The notes: generated by a model not told the origin, from the letters alone. Shown: positions 17,220-26,880, counted from the first letter of the stretch. The stretch: 64,000 nt of DNA from Bifidobacterium breve (GCA_945860275.1 CAMAPN010000001.1:1-64000); one strand, 5' to 3'. Program-made: numbers and translations.

Positions 17220-17251
17220 GATTTCTCTGGTTCTCCCGTTCGGTTTTATTC

Positions 17252-18394
17252 CTAGATGAGGCTTAACATTCGATCAAGTGCCACCCGAGCAAAGTGCGCA
17301 GTTCGCTCGGCAACCTTTATCTCATTGACAACTCTTCCCTCGACCAAAGACTCCAAAGACCACACAAGATGTGGCAAGTCGATTCGATTCATAGTGGAGC
17401 AGTAACAAACTGATTTATCCAAAAAGACAATTTGCTTATCTTGATGTTGCTGCGCGAGGCGCTTCACTAAATTCAATTCGGTGCCGATCGCCCATTTACT
17501 TCCCGCAGGGGAGTTGCTGACCGTTTTGATGATCTGCTCAGTTGATCCGATAATGTCGGCGTTGAGTGCAACTTCATGTTGGCATTCAGGGTGCACGATT
17601 ACTTGAACATCTCGAATTCGAGAGCGAACATCGTTTATCGAATCGAGCGAGAAACGCGCATGGACTGAGCAATGTCCTCGCCAGAGAATCATCTTGGCAT
17701 TTTTTATTTGCGAATCTGTTAAACCGCCGCGCGGTTTCCAAGGGTTCCACACCACGCAATCCCCAAGCGTTAAACCCATTTGCAAGACTGCAGTGTTGCG
17801 ACCAAGGTGTTGATCTGGCAAAAAGAGCACTCGTTCGCCTTGCGAGAAAGCCCAGGTGAGCGTGGTGTGTGCATTCGATGAAGTGCAAACAGTTCCACCA
17901 TGCTCGCCAGTAAAGGCTTTGATCGCTGCTGAGGAATTCATGTAGGTGACAGGGATGGTTGATTGGCCAATTCCAAGCTCGTCGAGCACTGCCCAGCACG
18001 CAGCAACTTGCTCATAATTAGCCATATCCGCCATCGAACATCCCGCTGCAAGATCAGGAAGAATCACGCGTTGCGAGGGCGAAGTGAGGATGTCTGCGCT
18101 TTCGGCCATGAAGTGCACGCCGCAGAAAACAATGTAGGGCGCATCAGGTCGAGCGGCCGCATCGCGGGCTAATTTGAATGAATCTCCCGTGACATCTGCG
18201 AATTCAATGACTTCATCTCGTTGATAGTGGTGGCCGAGCACGAAGACTTGATCTCCAAGAGTTGCCCTGGCGCGTCGAGCGCGCTCACGCAAATCTGGGT
18301 CACTGGGAGCTGGCAACTCTCCTGGACAGGAAACCCCACGCTCGCTGGCAAGGTCGCTACCTTGCCCGAGTAATAAGAGATCGGTGATGCCCAT
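17252..18394 (-). CDS. nadA: Quinolinate synthase NadA
   Basis: NadA condenses iminoaspartate with dihydroxyacetone phosphate to quinolinate for NAD synthesis, using a [4Fe-4S] cluster. The protein shows VLGHHYQRDEVIEFAD, GVHFMAESADIL, the cluster cysteines in AGCSMAD, VCTSSNAH and VHPECQHEV, and a final YCSTMNRIDLPHL. The track begins at 18652, but the first 86 residues there resemble nothing and overlap the erpA promoter and start on the other strand; the ATG at 18394 gives a normal 380-residue protein. nadB and nadC are not in the window. The divergent neighbour erpA makes an Fe-S carrier. Confidence 0.94.
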   Translation of the reverse strand: MGITDLLLLGQGSDLASERGVSCPGELPAPSDPDLRERARRARATLGDQVFVLGHHYQRDEVIEFADVTGDSFKLARDAAARPDAPYIVFCGVHFMAESADILTSPSQRVILPDLAAGCSMADMANYEQVAACWAVLDELGIGQSTIPVTYMNSSAAIKAFTGEHGGTVCTSSNAHTTLTWAFSQGERVLFLPDQHLGRNTAVLQMGLTLGDCVVWNPWKPRGGLTDSQIKNAKMILWRGHCSVHARFSLDSINDVRSRIRDVQVIVHPECQHEVALNADIIGSTEQIIKTVSNSPAGSKWAIGTELNLVKRLAQQHQDKQIVFLDKSVCYCSTMNRIDLPHLVWSLESLVEGRVVNEIKVAERTAHFARVALDRMLSLI

Positions 18395-18523
18395 GGCGCT
18401 ATCTTCGCAGGTTTTCGACAAACAGGCGCGAAACTGGGCTCCGGGAAGATTTAAAGCGCGCTGTGCGTTCCATGCTATGGCAGGATTAGATACATCGAGT
18501 TCTTCACGAAAGGAAGTCCGACA

Positions 18524-18880
18524 ATGAGCGCTGAGGTCACCATATCCGCCACTTCTGATGGCGTTGTCCTCTCTGACAAAGCAGCATCCAAGGTCAAAGC
18601 GCTTTTGGAGCAGGAGGGTCGAGATGACCTCCGACTTCGTATCGCGGTTCAACCAGGAGGGTGTTCTGGCCTTCGTTACCAGCTCTACTTCGATGATCGC
18701 TCTCTCGAAGGCGACATCTTGAAAGATTTCAGTGGCGTTGGTGTTGTCACCGACAAGATGAGCTCGCCGTATCTCATGGGCGCAACCATCGACTTTGTTG
18801 ACACCATCGAGAAACAGGGGTTCACAATCGATAATCCGAACGCAGGCGGCAGCTGTGCTTGCGGAGATTCATTCCATTAA
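18524..18880 (+). CDS. erpA: A-type iron-sulfur carrier (HesB/IscA family)
   Basis: The 118-residue protein has the three conserved cysteines of A-type carriers, one in GGCSGLRYQLYFDD and two in the C-terminal CACGDSF (C-x-C). It should hold and deliver [Fe-S] clusters to client proteins such as NadA, aconitase or the Rieske protein. ErpA is the usual name in actinobacteria. A GGAAG ribosome site precedes the ATG. It diverges from nadA and is followed by adenosine kinase, the order also found in Mycobacterium (Rv2204c to Rv2202c). Confidence 0.9.
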   Translation: MSAEVTISATSDGVVLSDKAASKVKALLEQEGRDDLRLRIAVQPGGCSGLRYQLYFDDRSLEGDILKDFSGVGVVTDKMSSPYLMGATIDFVDTIEKQGFTIDNPNAGGSCACGDSFH

Positions 18881-18909
18881 GTAATCGAACCTAGTCGCAA
18901 CAGTTCTGC

Positions 18910-19890
18910 ATGAAAATTGCCGTCACCGGCTCGGTGGCCACCGATTACATGATGAGCTTTCCCGGCAAGATTGCTGATTCCATCGTTGTAGATTCTTTAG
19001 AAAAAATTTCGCTCTCTTTTCTAGTGAACAATCTTGAAGTTCGTCGCGGTGGTACTGGCGCCAATATTTCCTTTGGTATGGGAGTGCTAGGTGGCTCTCC
19101 AGTGCTCATTGCTGCTGTAGGCGAAGATTTCACCGATTACAACTCCTGGCTAACCCGGCATGGAGTGGATACATCGGAGCTGTACGTATCACAAACGCAG
19201 TTGACTGCCCGATTTACCGTGACGACCGATGAATCTCATAATCAAATTGCTTCTTTTTATCCGGGGGCAATGAGCGAGGCGAGAAATATTGAGTTAGGCC
19301 CAATTTTTAAGAGCAAGAATGGCTTCGACCTTGTACTTATCGCACCGGATGATCCTGAGGCAATGCTCCGTCACACTGAAGAATGTCGTCAACATAAAAT
19401 TCCTTTCGCTGCCGATATATCGCAAACTTTGGCAAGTCTTGACGGCGAGAGCATCCGGAATCTTTTAGTGGGAGCAAAGTATTCGTTTCTCAATGAATAC
19501 GAAATGGCATTGGCTATGCAAAAGACCGGATGGAGTAAGCGAGATTTTCTTGACAATGTCGAAATCTGCATCACCACACTTGGGTCAAAGGGCGCTCAAA
19601 TAGAATCGCATTCGTTTGCGACAATCACTGTTGGTGTTGCCAAGGAGCGAAGCAAAATTGACCCAACGGGAATTGGCGATGCGTTTCGGGCTGGATTTCT
19701 CTCCGCAATAGGTTGGGGATTGGAACTGAAAGTATGCGCAGAGGTTGGTTCAATGGTCGCGACTTACTGTCTTGAAACTCAAGGTGGACAGGAATATCGG
19801 TTTACACGCGAACAATTCTTAGAGCGATTTGCTGAGAGTTACAGCGACACTTCCACACAACTCGTAGCCAAGGGCCTATCTATCTCTTAG
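18910..19890 (+). CDS. adoK: PfkB-family carbohydrate kinase, probable adenosine kinase
   Basis: The 326-residue ribokinase-family protein has RRGGTGANISFGMG near the N-terminus, ITTLGSKGAQIES in the ATP lobe, and DPTGIGDAFRAGF with the catalytic Asp of the anion-hole motif. The DPTG.GDAFRAGF form and the genomic position match the adenosine kinase AdoK of Mycobacterium (Rv2202c). It would phosphorylate adenosine or a related nucleoside. Substrate choice is inferred from family and synteny. The 3' end overlaps the converging TusA-like gene by 11 bases. Confidence 0.8.
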   Translation: MKIAVTGSVATDYMMSFPGKIADSIVVDSLEKISLSFLVNNLEVRRGGTGANISFGMGVLGGSPVLIAAVGEDFTDYNSWLTRHGVDTSELYVSQTQLTARFTVTTDESHNQIASFYPGAMSEARNIELGPIFKSKNGFDLVLIAPDDPEAMLRHTEECRQHKIPFAADISQTLASLDGESIRNLLVGAKYSFLNEYEMALAMQKTGWSKRDFLDNVEICITTLGSKGAQIESHSFATITVGVAKERSKIDPTGIGDAFRAGFLSAIGWGLELKVCAEVGSMVATYCLETQGGQEYRFTREQFLERFAESYSDTSTQLVAKGLSIS

Positions 19891-20104
19891 TCACGCGGTA
19901 CGTGTGCATAGCTATGGCTGCGACAGAATTTCCAGTCATGCGAGCCCAAGCTGAAATATCGCTCTGCGTCGCGGGATCATCGGCCTTCAACACAATCGTT
20001 GCCCCTGCTGGCAAGTCTCGGATCGCTTTACCTAGTTGAATAATTGGAGTCGGGCAGAGAGCGCCAATACAGTCTAGTTCTACCTCGTTGTTGTTAACTT
20101 CCAC
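19880..20104 (-). CDS. TusA-like sulfur carrier protein
   Basis: The protein has ELDCIGALCPTPIIQLGKAI with the CPxP motif whose Cys carries persulfide sulfur in TusA, and the usual small alpha/beta length. The track starts at 20191, inside the desulfurase gene; the GTG at 20104 lies one base after the upstream stop, is preceded by GCGGGGAG, and gives a 74-residue protein beginning at the first conserved strand. It would accept sulfur from the upstream desulfurase. In other actinobacteria I recall these two domains fused in one protein; here they are separate ORFs in different frames. Confidence 0.8.
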   Translation of the reverse strand: MEVNNNEVELDCIGALCPTPIIQLGKAIRDLPAGATIVLKADDPATQSDISAWARMTGNSVAAIAMHTYRVTKR

Positions 20105-20105
20105 T

Positions 20106-21212
20106 TTAACTCCCCGCTTCCATTCGCAACCTATCAACAATTCCTGGAAGTAGCGCAAGGAATTTCTTGACCTCGCTCTCTGCCACTGCATGCATCAAAG
20201 AGATCCTGATGTTGCCATGGGTAAGTTGGCCCATCGCGCGCAGGACATGGCTTGGTTCGATTGCAGTGGCGACACATGCAGATCCCGATGCGACTGCAAA
20301 TCCTTCGCGTGCAAGGGCAGCGACTAATTCTTCGCCAGATACGTTAAGGATGGATATCGAGAGAATATGTGGCAACGATTGATTAGCGTCGCCACTACCG
20401 GCAATGTCAACATCGACAATCGTTTGTTTAATGACGGTCCGCATCAGCGTTATCAACGATCTGATGCGTTCTGCCTCGCGCGCTGAATCACTGAGCCATC
20501 CAGTTAGCGATGCTGCAGCTGCCAATGCGAGGGGTAGTGAGAAGGATTCGGGTGCGCGATGGGTTGTATTGATGGCTAATGGATTCGCCCACCGTTGATT
20601 CGCATTAATCACCATGATGCCTAGCCCAGCGGGACCATCCCAACTTTTCGCGGGAAAATCTGCCGTTGACCAATACGCTGGAAGCTTCACTAAGGGACCA
20701 GCAGCGGCGAAATCTAGATGTAGATGCGCTCCCAAACCGCCGACAAGTGGTGCCAAGTCTGCGAGGTTTTGTCTCACTCCAGTCTCGATGTTCGCTGCTT
20801 GAATCGCCACAGTTGAATCGCTCTCAAGCGCTTCAAGTAAGAGATCTCTATCGATTAATCCAATCTCTGATACCGGAATTGTCGCCATCGATTGCGCGCG
20901 TGCCCCCACTGCCAAGATTTCTTGCCGTTCGGTCGCCCCTGCAATGAAGGTGCCGTGCGCAAAATGAGAGGCCCCCATGATGGCCACTGGCGAAATGAGC
21001 GCCGGTTCACCCCAAAATTCAATTTCATCTGTTCTGACGCCAAGGCCCGCCGCAATCTCTTCCCGTGCCGAGCTGAGTAAATGCCGGGATTGGGCGCTTG
21101 CCGCACTGAGTCCATCGGGGCGAGCCCAGCCGCGCTCGAAAGCCGCGCGAAGCACCTCGGCGCCGGCAGGGTGGAGCGGGTGTTCTCCATCGAATGCGCC
21201 CGCTGTGACCAT
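20106..21212 (-). CDS. Cysteine desulfurase-like class V aminotransferase
   Basis: The protein shows the NifS/IscS fold: AASAQSRHLLSSARE, HLDFAAAGPL and VASGSACVAT with the Cys that would carry persulfide. The PLP-lysine segment reads PAKSWDGPAGLG; compared with the common HKxxGPxG form, the Lys is one residue early and Ser occupies its usual place, so activity needs testing. Start options are GTG at 21218 or ATG at 21212 (MVTAGAFDGEHPLHPAG); the longer ORF start at 21239 adds residues without similarity. It is translationally adjacent to the TusA-like gene and diverges from ctaC. Confidence 0.78.
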   Translation of the reverse strand: MVTAGAFDGEHPLHPAGAEVLRAAFERGWARPDGLSAASAQSRHLLSSAREEIAAGLGVRTDEIEFWGEPALISPVAIMGASHFAHGTFIAGATERQEILAVGARAQSMATIPVSEIGLIDRDLLLEALESDSTVAIQAANIETGVRQNLADLAPLVGGLGAHLHLDFAAAGPLVKLPAYWSTADFPAKSWDGPAGLGIMVINANQRWANPLAINTTHRAPESFSLPLALAAAASLTGWLSDSAREAERIRSLITLMRTVIKQTIVDVDIAGSGDANQSLPHILSISILNVSGEELVAALAREGFAVASGSACVATAIEPSHVLRAMGQLTHGNIRISLMHAVAESEVKKFLALLPGIVDRLRMEAGS

Positions 21213-21264
21213 TACCACGAGGCAGACGGTACTCGCCAACTCAACGGATGGCGAAAGGGGCGAC

Positions 21265-21270
21265 TATTCT
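21265..21270 (+). promoter_or_regulatory. ctaC: -10 box TATTCT of ctaC
   Basis: TATTCT ends six bases before the ctaC ATG at 21277, another probable leaderless arrangement, and supports this start over the upstream ones in the ORF. Confidence 0.5.
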
Positions 21271-21276
21271 TTTCCT

Positions 21277-22101
21277 ATGGCTGCAGGGGGAGAAGTCCGC
21301 TCAATTGAAGGGTTCGGCCCTGCTCGCCCCGAGCGAGTAAGCGCCAAGGGGCGTGGCCTCTTTTCCTTGGGAGCACTTGCGCTCATTCTCTCCGGATGTT
21401 CCTCAGAACAACTTCCCGCACTTGGTTTTCCTCGCGGCGTAACTGATATCAACGATCGCTCCCACTTCCTATGGCAATGGGCATGGATTGCCGCCTTTGT
21501 CGTTGGTGCATTTACTGCAGTGCTAATTCTTTGGGCAGCATTTAGATACCGAGCGAAACGGCGCGTCACCACAGGTGGACCTGAGCAACTTCCTGAGCAA
21601 GTGAGTTATCACATGCCGCTTGAGATTATGTACACAGTAATTCCTTTTATCATCGTTGCAGTTTTGTTTTATTTCACCGCTCGAGATCAATCTGCCATCA
21701 CGAAGATTTCACCTGCTGGAGTTGCAGTCCATGAAATCGACGTCAACGCTATTCAATGGGCGTGGCAGTTCACCTATCCTGAAGCGAAGGAAAAGACAGT
21801 TACGGGTACGCCGGAGAAGCTGCCCACTCTTTATCTTCCTGTTGGTGAGCGCGTTCGCATCAACCTCACTGCCTCTGATGTTGTGCACAGCATGTGGATT
21901 CCAGCGTTTATGATGCAGATGCAAGCATTGCCCTATGTCAAGAATCAATTTGAATTCACCGCCCAGAAAGAGGGCACTTATCCAGGATTCTGCAATATGC
22001 ATTGCGGACGAAATCACTCGCAAATGCGATTTACCGTGAAAGTAGTTTCACCAACGGAATATCAGAGCTACGTCAACGCACTTAAAGGTGGTGTTGCATG
22101 A
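21277..22101 (+). CDS. ctaC: Cytochrome c oxidase subunit II
   Basis: Subunit II carries the CuA centre that receives electrons for the aa3 oxidase. The protein has a lipoprotein-type signal ending in LSGC, two transmembrane helices ([19 protein letters not shown] and [17 protein letters not shown]), and the CuA motif [12 protein letters not shown] after [13 protein letters not shown]. The track ORF begins at 20977, but its first 100 residues are the antisense of the desulfurase gene; the ATG at 21277 gives 274 residues with the signal at the N-terminus. The stop overlaps ctaD (ATGA). It forms the operon ctaC-ctaD-ctaF. Confidence 0.95.
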   Translation: MAAGGEVRSIEGFGPARPERVSAKGRGLFSLGALALILSGCSSEQLPALGFPRGVTDINDRSHFLWQWAWIAAFVVGAFTAVLILWAAFRYRAKRRVTTGGPEQLPEQVSYHMPLEIMYTVIPFIIVAVLFYFTARDQSAITKISPAGVAVHEIDVNAIQWAWQFTYPEAKEKTVTGTPEKLPTLYLPVGERVRINLTASDVVHSMWIPAFMMQMQALPYVKNQFEFTAQKEGTYPGFCNMHCGRNHSQMRFTVKVVSPTEYQSYVNALKGGVA

Positions 22102-23747
22102 CAACATACGCAGAGCGCCCAACTCTCTCGCAAACCCGTCCAACAGAGCCACTGAGCAAGGGTCGGTTAATCGTTAAGTGGATGACCACTACCGACCACA
22201 AGGTCATTGGACACCTCTACCTCATTACCTCCTTTATCTGGTTCCTCATCGGTGGCGTGATGGCGCTGTTCATGCGTGCAGAGCTTGCTCGACCAGGTTT
22301 ACAGTTCCTTAGCGTTGAGCAGTACAACCAGCTCTTTACAATGCACGGAATCATCATGTTGCTGATGTTTGCTACTCCGCTTTTCGTCGGATTTGCCAAT
22401 GAAATCATGCCGCTTCAGATTGGCGCTGCTGACGTCGCGTTCCCACGAATGAACATGCTCTCCTACTGGCTCTACCTATTCGGTGGCCTCATGGCGATTG
22501 CAGGCTTCTTTACCCCTGGAGGCGCACCCTCGTTTGGTTGGACTGCTTACGCACCACTATCCAGCGCTGAATATTCGCCGGGCATTGGCAGCGATCTATG
22601 GATCATGGGACTTGCTATTGGCGGTCTTGGAACAATCCTGGGTGGCGTTAACTTCATCACCACAATTTTCTGTATGCGCGCACCTGGAATGACCATGTTC
22701 CGGATGTCAATCTTCACGTGGAACGTATTACTTACCTCAATTTTGATTCTCCTAGCCTTCCCACCACTTGCAGCAGCGTTACTTGGCCTCGAAGCAGATC
22801 GACGTTTCGGAGCGCTTATCTTCGACCCAGCAAACGGTGGCGCGATGCTCTGGCAGCATCTCTTCTGGTTCTTTGGTCACCCAGAGGTTTATATCCTCGC
22901 GCTGCCATTCTTTGGCATCGTAAGTGAAATCCTTCCCGTCTTCAGTAGAAAACCAATCTTTGGTTACAAGGGCCTTGTTGCGGCAACAATTGCGATTGCT
23001 GCGCTTTCGGTAGCTGTATGGGCGCATCACCTCTTCACAACTGGACAAGTGCTTCTACCGTTCTTCTCCTTCATGACCTTCTTGATTGGTGTGCCAACTG
23101 GGGTGAAGTTCTTTAACTGGATTGGAACTATGTGGCGCGGTCAAGTTCACATGGATACGCCAATGATTTGGTCGCTTGGCTTCCTCATCACCTTCCTCTT
23201 CGGTGGATTGACAGGCATCATTCTTGCTAGCCCACCATTAGATTTCGCCGTCTCTGCCTCGTACTTTGTTGTGGCGCATTTCCACTACGTCATCTTCGGC
23301 ACAGTCGTCTTTGCGATGTTCGGTGGCTTCTACTTCTGGTGGCCAAAGTTCACCGGTCGCATGCTTAACGAGACGCTCGGCAAGATTCATTTCTGGACCG
23401 TGCTTGTGGGCTTCCACCTAACATTCCTGATTCAGCACTGGCTCGGAATCGTAGGCATGCCACGTCGCTACGCCGATTACCTCGCCAGCGACGGCTTCAC
23501 TGGCATGAACATGATTTCCACAGTCGGCGCGTTCCTGCTGGCCTTCTCGACGATTCCGTTCATGCTCAACATCTGGATTACTCGGAACTCACCGAAGGTC
23601 ACCACTGATGATCCGTGGGGCTATGGCGGATCTCTTGAATGGGCAACCAGCTGTCCACCACCGCGTCATAACTTCACATCGATTCCTCGAATTCGAAGTG
23701 AGCGTCCAGCATTTGATCTCCACCATCCAGAAGTAGGCCCTCACTAA
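22098..23747 (+). CDS. ctaD: Cytochrome c oxidase subunit I
   Basis: The 549-residue haem-copper oxidase subunit has about twelve hydrophobic helices. Seen landmarks are [14 protein letters not shown] with a haem a ligand His, [14 protein letters not shown] with CuB His and the cross-linked Tyr, AHHLFTTG with the two further CuB His, and [11 protein letters not shown] with the haem a3 and haem a His pair. It reduces oxygen to water and pumps protons in the cytoplasmic membrane. Length and order are normal for actinobacteria. It is coupled to ctaC by a four-base overlap. Confidence 0.97.
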   Translation: MTTYAERPTLSQTRPTEPLSKGRLIVKWMTTTDHKVIGHLYLITSFIWFLIGGVMALFMRAELARPGLQFLSVEQYNQLFTMHGIIMLLMFATPLFVGFANEIMPLQIGAADVAFPRMNMLSYWLYLFGGLMAIAGFFTPGGAPSFGWTAYAPLSSAEYSPGIGSDLWIMGLAIGGLGTILGGVNFITTIFCMRAPGMTMFRMSIFTWNVLLTSILILLAFPPLAAALLGLEADRRFGALIFDPANGGAMLWQHLFWFFGHPEVYILALPFFGIVSEILPVFSRKPIFGYKGLVAATIAIAALSVAVWAHHLFTTGQVLLPFFSFMTFLIGVPTGVKFFNWIGTMWRGQVHMDTPMIWSLGFLITFLFGGLTGIILASPPLDFAVSASYFVVAHFHYVIFGTVVFAMFGGFYFWWPKFTGRMLNETLGKIHFWTVLVGFHLTFLIQHWLGIVGMPRRYADYLASDGFTGMNMISTVGAFLLAFSTIPFMLNIWITRNSPKVTTDDPWGYGGSLEWATSCPPPRHNFTSIPRIRSERPAFDLHHPEVGPH

Positions 23748-23802
23748 GCTTCGGATGTTGTTCACCGCAATAACTAGAGAACCAGAAAGACGAGGTAAGT
23801 AG

Positions 23803-24189
23803 ATGAAGTTTGGATGGCGCCTTTTTGGTGGTATCGCTCTCTTTTACGCCATCGTTACTGTCGTCTATGCGCTGTGGGCTAAAGAGGTTGTCGGCATCGT
23901 TGCGCTCATTTTGAGCACCTGTCTTGCGATCTTGATTGGATTTTATTTCTGGTTCACTGACCGGCGGGTAGGCGCAACACTCCCTGAAGATAATCTCGAA
24001 GGTGAAATCGCCGATCGAGCAGGAGAGCAGGGATTCTTTAGCCCTCACTCCTGGTGGCCATTTGTTGTATCGCTCTTTGCAACGCTGACCGGGTTGGGCT
24101 TGATTCTTGGTTGGTGGTTCACTCTTATTGGCGCGACTGCTTTGATGATTTCGATCATGGGTTGGTCACTGCAATACGAACGTCGTTAA
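23803..24189 (+). CDS. ctaF: Actinobacterial cytochrome c oxidase subunit IV (CtaF)
   Basis: The 128-residue membrane protein has four hydrophobic helices in two pairs (about 5-45 and 76-122), and TLPEDNLEGEIADRAGEQGFFSP between them, the typical CtaF connector. It is a small structural subunit of the aa3 oxidase found in actinobacteria. A GAGGTAAG ribosome site precedes the ATG. It is the last gene of the ctaC-ctaD-ctaF unit and ends just before the hairpin shared with the converging qcr operon. Confidence 0.92.
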   Translation: MKFGWRLFGGIALFYAIVTVVYALWAKEVVGIVALILSTCLAILIGFYFWFTDRRVGATLPEDNLEGEIADRAGEQGFFSPHSWWPFVVSLFATLTGLGLILGWWFTLIGATALMISIMGWSLQYERR

Positions 24190-24205
24190 ACACTTCACGT
24201 TAAAA

Positions 24206-24254
24206 AATATCCCGGCTGCACCAGAACTGAAACCTCGGTGGTGGCCGGGATATT
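24206..24254 (-). terminator. Rho-independent terminator of ctaE-qcrCAB operon
   Basis: AATATCCCGGC and GCCGGGATATT form a perfect 11-bp stem, with further CACC/GGTG pairing inside. On the minus strand the stem is followed by a run of T (TTTTTTA), so it is a classical terminator for qcrB; the same stem may also stop transcription from ctaF. Confidence 0.85.
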
Positions 24255-24274
24255 GAGAAGTTGGCGCTAGTTCT

Positions 24275-25873
24275 TTAGTGGTGTCCACCTTCAAGAGCTT
24301 TTACATCTTCAGCAGTTGGTTTAGCGATTTGCTCGCCGAGCATTGCCTTACTCAAACGTCTGCGGACCTTCGCCTTTATCCCTGCCCGTGGCGCAACGCC
24401 ATTGGCATCAATTGCGGGGGCGTCGAGGGGGAGCGCCTGTTGGTGCTGCGTTAAGAGGTGGGCCTGCTCAGGAGAGATCGGCTCGTGCACTTCAATGTAT
24501 TCACCGTGTGGCAACATCACTAGACGTCCCGTTTCTCGACCATGGAGAACTAATTCGCGGTCATAGCGCTGAAGCGAAAGACAAACTCGCTTAGTGATGA
24601 CATAGGCCAGCGGGGGTAGCACGATGATGCTAATTCGCGTGCCCCACATAATCTGGTTGATACTCAAACCAAAGTGGGTGGCGATGAGGTCGTTTCCTCC
24701 ATTGATGAGTGAAACGATCATGAAGGTCAGCGACATCGCACCTATTGCGGTCCGCGTCGGCGCATTCCGTGGGCGATCGAGTAAATGGTGTTCGCGCTTA
24801 TCTCCAGTTGCCCATGCCTCAATGAATGGGTAAAGCGCCATGCCGGTAAAGATGATGCCAGGAACAATCAATCCTGGAATCAGGATGTTCCATGAGATGG
24901 TGTATCCAAAAAGATACGTTTCCAATGGCGGAGCCATTCGGACTAAACCATCGAGCCAGCCCATGTACCAGTCCGGCTGCGAACCAGCCGAAATCTGAGT
25001 TGGCGTATATGGACCAAAGATCCAAATGGGGTTAATGGACGCGAAAGCTCCCAGGAGCACTGTGACTCCAAAGACGATGAAGAAGAAGCCACCGGCTTTT
25101 GCCATATACACCGGAAGTAATGGGTAGCCGACGACGTTCTTCTCGGTACGTCCAGCGCCTGGATATTGAGTGTGCTTCTGGTACCACACGAGCATCAAGT
25201 GCACTGTAATGAGCGCTAGGAAGATTCCTGGCAGAAGGAGCACGTGCACGGTGTAAATCCGTGGAATGAAGAGTTCGCCTGGGAAATCGCCACCAAAGGC
25301 AAAGAACGCAAGGTACGTTCCAATCACCGGAATTGCTTGAATGATTGCTTCTGCTATTCGAATTCCCGTGCCGGAGAGAAGATCATCGGGAAGTGAATAG
25401 CCTAGGAAGCCCTCAACGATTCCTAACGTAAGTAGAGCAACGCCGAAAATCCAGTTAAGTTCACGAGGTTTACGGAATGCGCCAGTGAAAAAGACGCGCA
25501 TCAAGTGCGCAACCATTGCGGCGAGAAAGAGCAGCGCAGCCCAGTGGTGAACTTGGCGCATTAACAAACCGCCGCGTACATCAAAGGAGATGTTGAGCGT
25601 GGATTCGTAAGCAGCAGACATCTTCACACCGTTTAGTGGAAGGTATGAGCCGTTGTACACCAACTCTTCTTGGGAAGGGACGAACCAGAACGTTAAGAAG
25701 GTTCCTGAGAGCAAGAGAATGATGAACGAATAGAGCGCAATTTCACCCAACATAAAGGACCAGTGATCAGGAAATACTTTTTGTAAACTCTTCTTCACCC
25801 ATTTAGCAGCACCGGTGCGCTCGTCAATGAAATTTGCTGCACCACCTGCGATTTTCTCGCGACGCGTGATCAT
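24275..25873 (-). CDS. qcrB: Cytochrome bc1 complex cytochrome b subunit
   Basis: The 532-residue cytochrome b has the haem ligands in HHWAALLFLAAMVAHLMR and YTVHVLLLPGIFLALITVH and the quinol-site region including WIFGPYTPTQISAGSQPDWYMGWLDG. About eight to nine hydrophobic helices are visible, and a hydrophilic C-terminal extension typical of actinobacteria follows. It oxidises menaquinol and passes electrons to QcrA and QcrC. The start overlaps the qcrA stop (ATGA). It ends 21 bases from the terminator stem. Confidence 0.96.
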   Translation of the reverse strand: MITRREKIAGGAANFIDERTGAAKWVKKSLQKVFPDHWSFMLGEIALYSFIILLLSGTFLTFWFVPSQEELVYNGSYLPLNGVKMSAAYESTLNISFDVRGGLLMRQVHHWAALLFLAAMVAHLMRVFFTGAFRKPRELNWIFGVALLTLGIVEGFLGYSLPDDLLSGTGIRIAEAIIQAIPVIGTYLAFFAFGGDFPGELFIPRIYTVHVLLLPGIFLALITVHLMLVWYQKHTQYPGAGRTEKNVVGYPLLPVYMAKAGGFFFIVFGVTVLLGAFASINPIWIFGPYTPTQISAGSQPDWYMGWLDGLVRMAPPLETYLFGYTISWNILIPGLIVPGIIFTGMALYPFIEAWATGDKREHHLLDRPRNAPTRTAIGAMSLTFMIVSLINGGNDLIATHFGLSINQIMWGTRISIIVLPPLAYVITKRVCLSLQRYDRELVLHGRETGRLVMLPHGEYIEVHEPISPEQAHLLTQHQQALPLDAPAIDANGVAPRAGIKAKVRRRLSKAMLGEQIAKPTAEDVKALEGGHH

Positions 25874-26862
25874 ATGTTTCGCTCCCAGAAGCTCGGTCCG
25901 ACCGGTTCGTTAAATGGTGCCGCTGCAACGAGGTAACCCTCGCCATCGACGGTGATGGCCAATTGTGGCAGAGGGCGCGCAGCGGGGCCAAAGATAACTT
26001 TGGCACCAGTTGGCACATCGAATGTCGATTGATGACATGGGCAAAGCAGATGTTTTGTCTGTTGTTCGTAGAGGGCAACAGGGCAACCCATATGCGAACA
26101 GATTTTAGAGAAGGCGATGATGCCTTCGTGCGTCCACGACATTCGCTCTTCCGAGAGTTTGAGCTCTGCCGGGCGCACGCGAATCAAAATGGCGGCATCT
26201 TTGGCGATGTCTGAGAGCTTGCGATGTTCTGGGTCGTCGATTTGGGGGAGGACGTGAGCGATCGCGCCAACTTCGAGATCCTCTGGTCGGATTGGTCGAT
26301 TTCCGGGGTCGGTAACGATGCGCACCCCGGTGTCCCAAGTGGTTTTCAAAAGTCTTTGCTCTGGTAGTGGTCCTAAATCGCGGAGCAGAATTATTGGTGA
26401 GAGTCCGACAAGCCCCAGAGCAAGTCCGAGACTTCTTTTGATCATCGAACGGCGACCAAGTTGAACTTTTCCTGCCTCTGCTTTAACTGTTGCAACAAAG
26501 GAAGCTCGATCTTCATCGCTGGAGCGCATTTCGTGACGCTGTGCGATCACCTCTTCATCTGGCATCAAAGTTTTTGCCCAATGGACAGCGCCAGCACCAA
26601 TGAAGAAGAGCGCGAAACCTAACCCGGCACCGATACCGAGGTTGTGCGCATTGATATTTCCAAAAAGTGGCAAGAAGACAAAGAGGTCGGTAGGAATCCA
26701 GATGAATGAATAGATAAAGAGCAGAGTTCCGGCAGTGGACAAGAGAAAGAGGATTGAGACCTGACGTTCCGCGCGCTTCTCAGCTTTCGGATCGGTATCA
26801 GCCTTGCGGTGGACATGATGAGGAAGGCCAGGATCTGCAAGTGGCTCTAGTTGATTCGACAT
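25870..26862 (-). CDS. qcrA: Rieske iron-sulfur subunit of bc1 complex
   Basis: The 330-residue protein has three hydrophobic helices in its N-terminal half (about 33-52, 61-92, 148-166), the actinobacterial arrangement, and a C-terminal Rieske domain with CSHMGC and CPCHQSTFD, which give the two Cys and two His ligands of the [2Fe-2S] cluster. The RRSMIKR segment before the third helix looks like the twin-arginine signal used to export this domain. It takes electrons from menaquinol to cytochrome c of QcrC. It overlaps qcrB by four bases and follows qcrC after an 79-base spacer with tandem repeats. Confidence 0.96.
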   Translation of the reverse strand: MSNQLEPLADPGLPHHVHRKADTDPKAEKRAERQVSILFLLSTAGTLLFIYSFIWIPTDLFVFLPLFGNINAHNLGIGAGLGFALFFIGAGAVHWAKTLMPDEEVIAQRHEMRSSDEDRASFVATVKAEAGKVQLGRRSMIKRSLGLALGLVGLSPIILLRDLGPLPEQRLLKTTWDTGVRIVTDPGNRPIRPEDLEVGAIAHVLPQIDDPEHRKLSDIAKDAAILIRVRPAELKLSEERMSWTHEGIIAFSKICSHMGCPVALYEQQTKHLLCPCHQSTFDVPTGAKVIFGPAARPLPQLAITVDGEGYLVAAAPFNEPVGPSFWERNI

Positions 26863-26880
26863 ATCTAGTACTGCTCCCTC

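Noticed and set aside
18395-18652. 86-residue N-terminal extension of NadA
   Set aside because: It overlaps the divergent erpA start and has no similarity to quinolinate synthases.
20977-21276. 100-residue N-terminal extension of CtaC
   Set aside because: It is antisense to the desulfurase gene, and the signal peptide with lipobox begins only after 21277.
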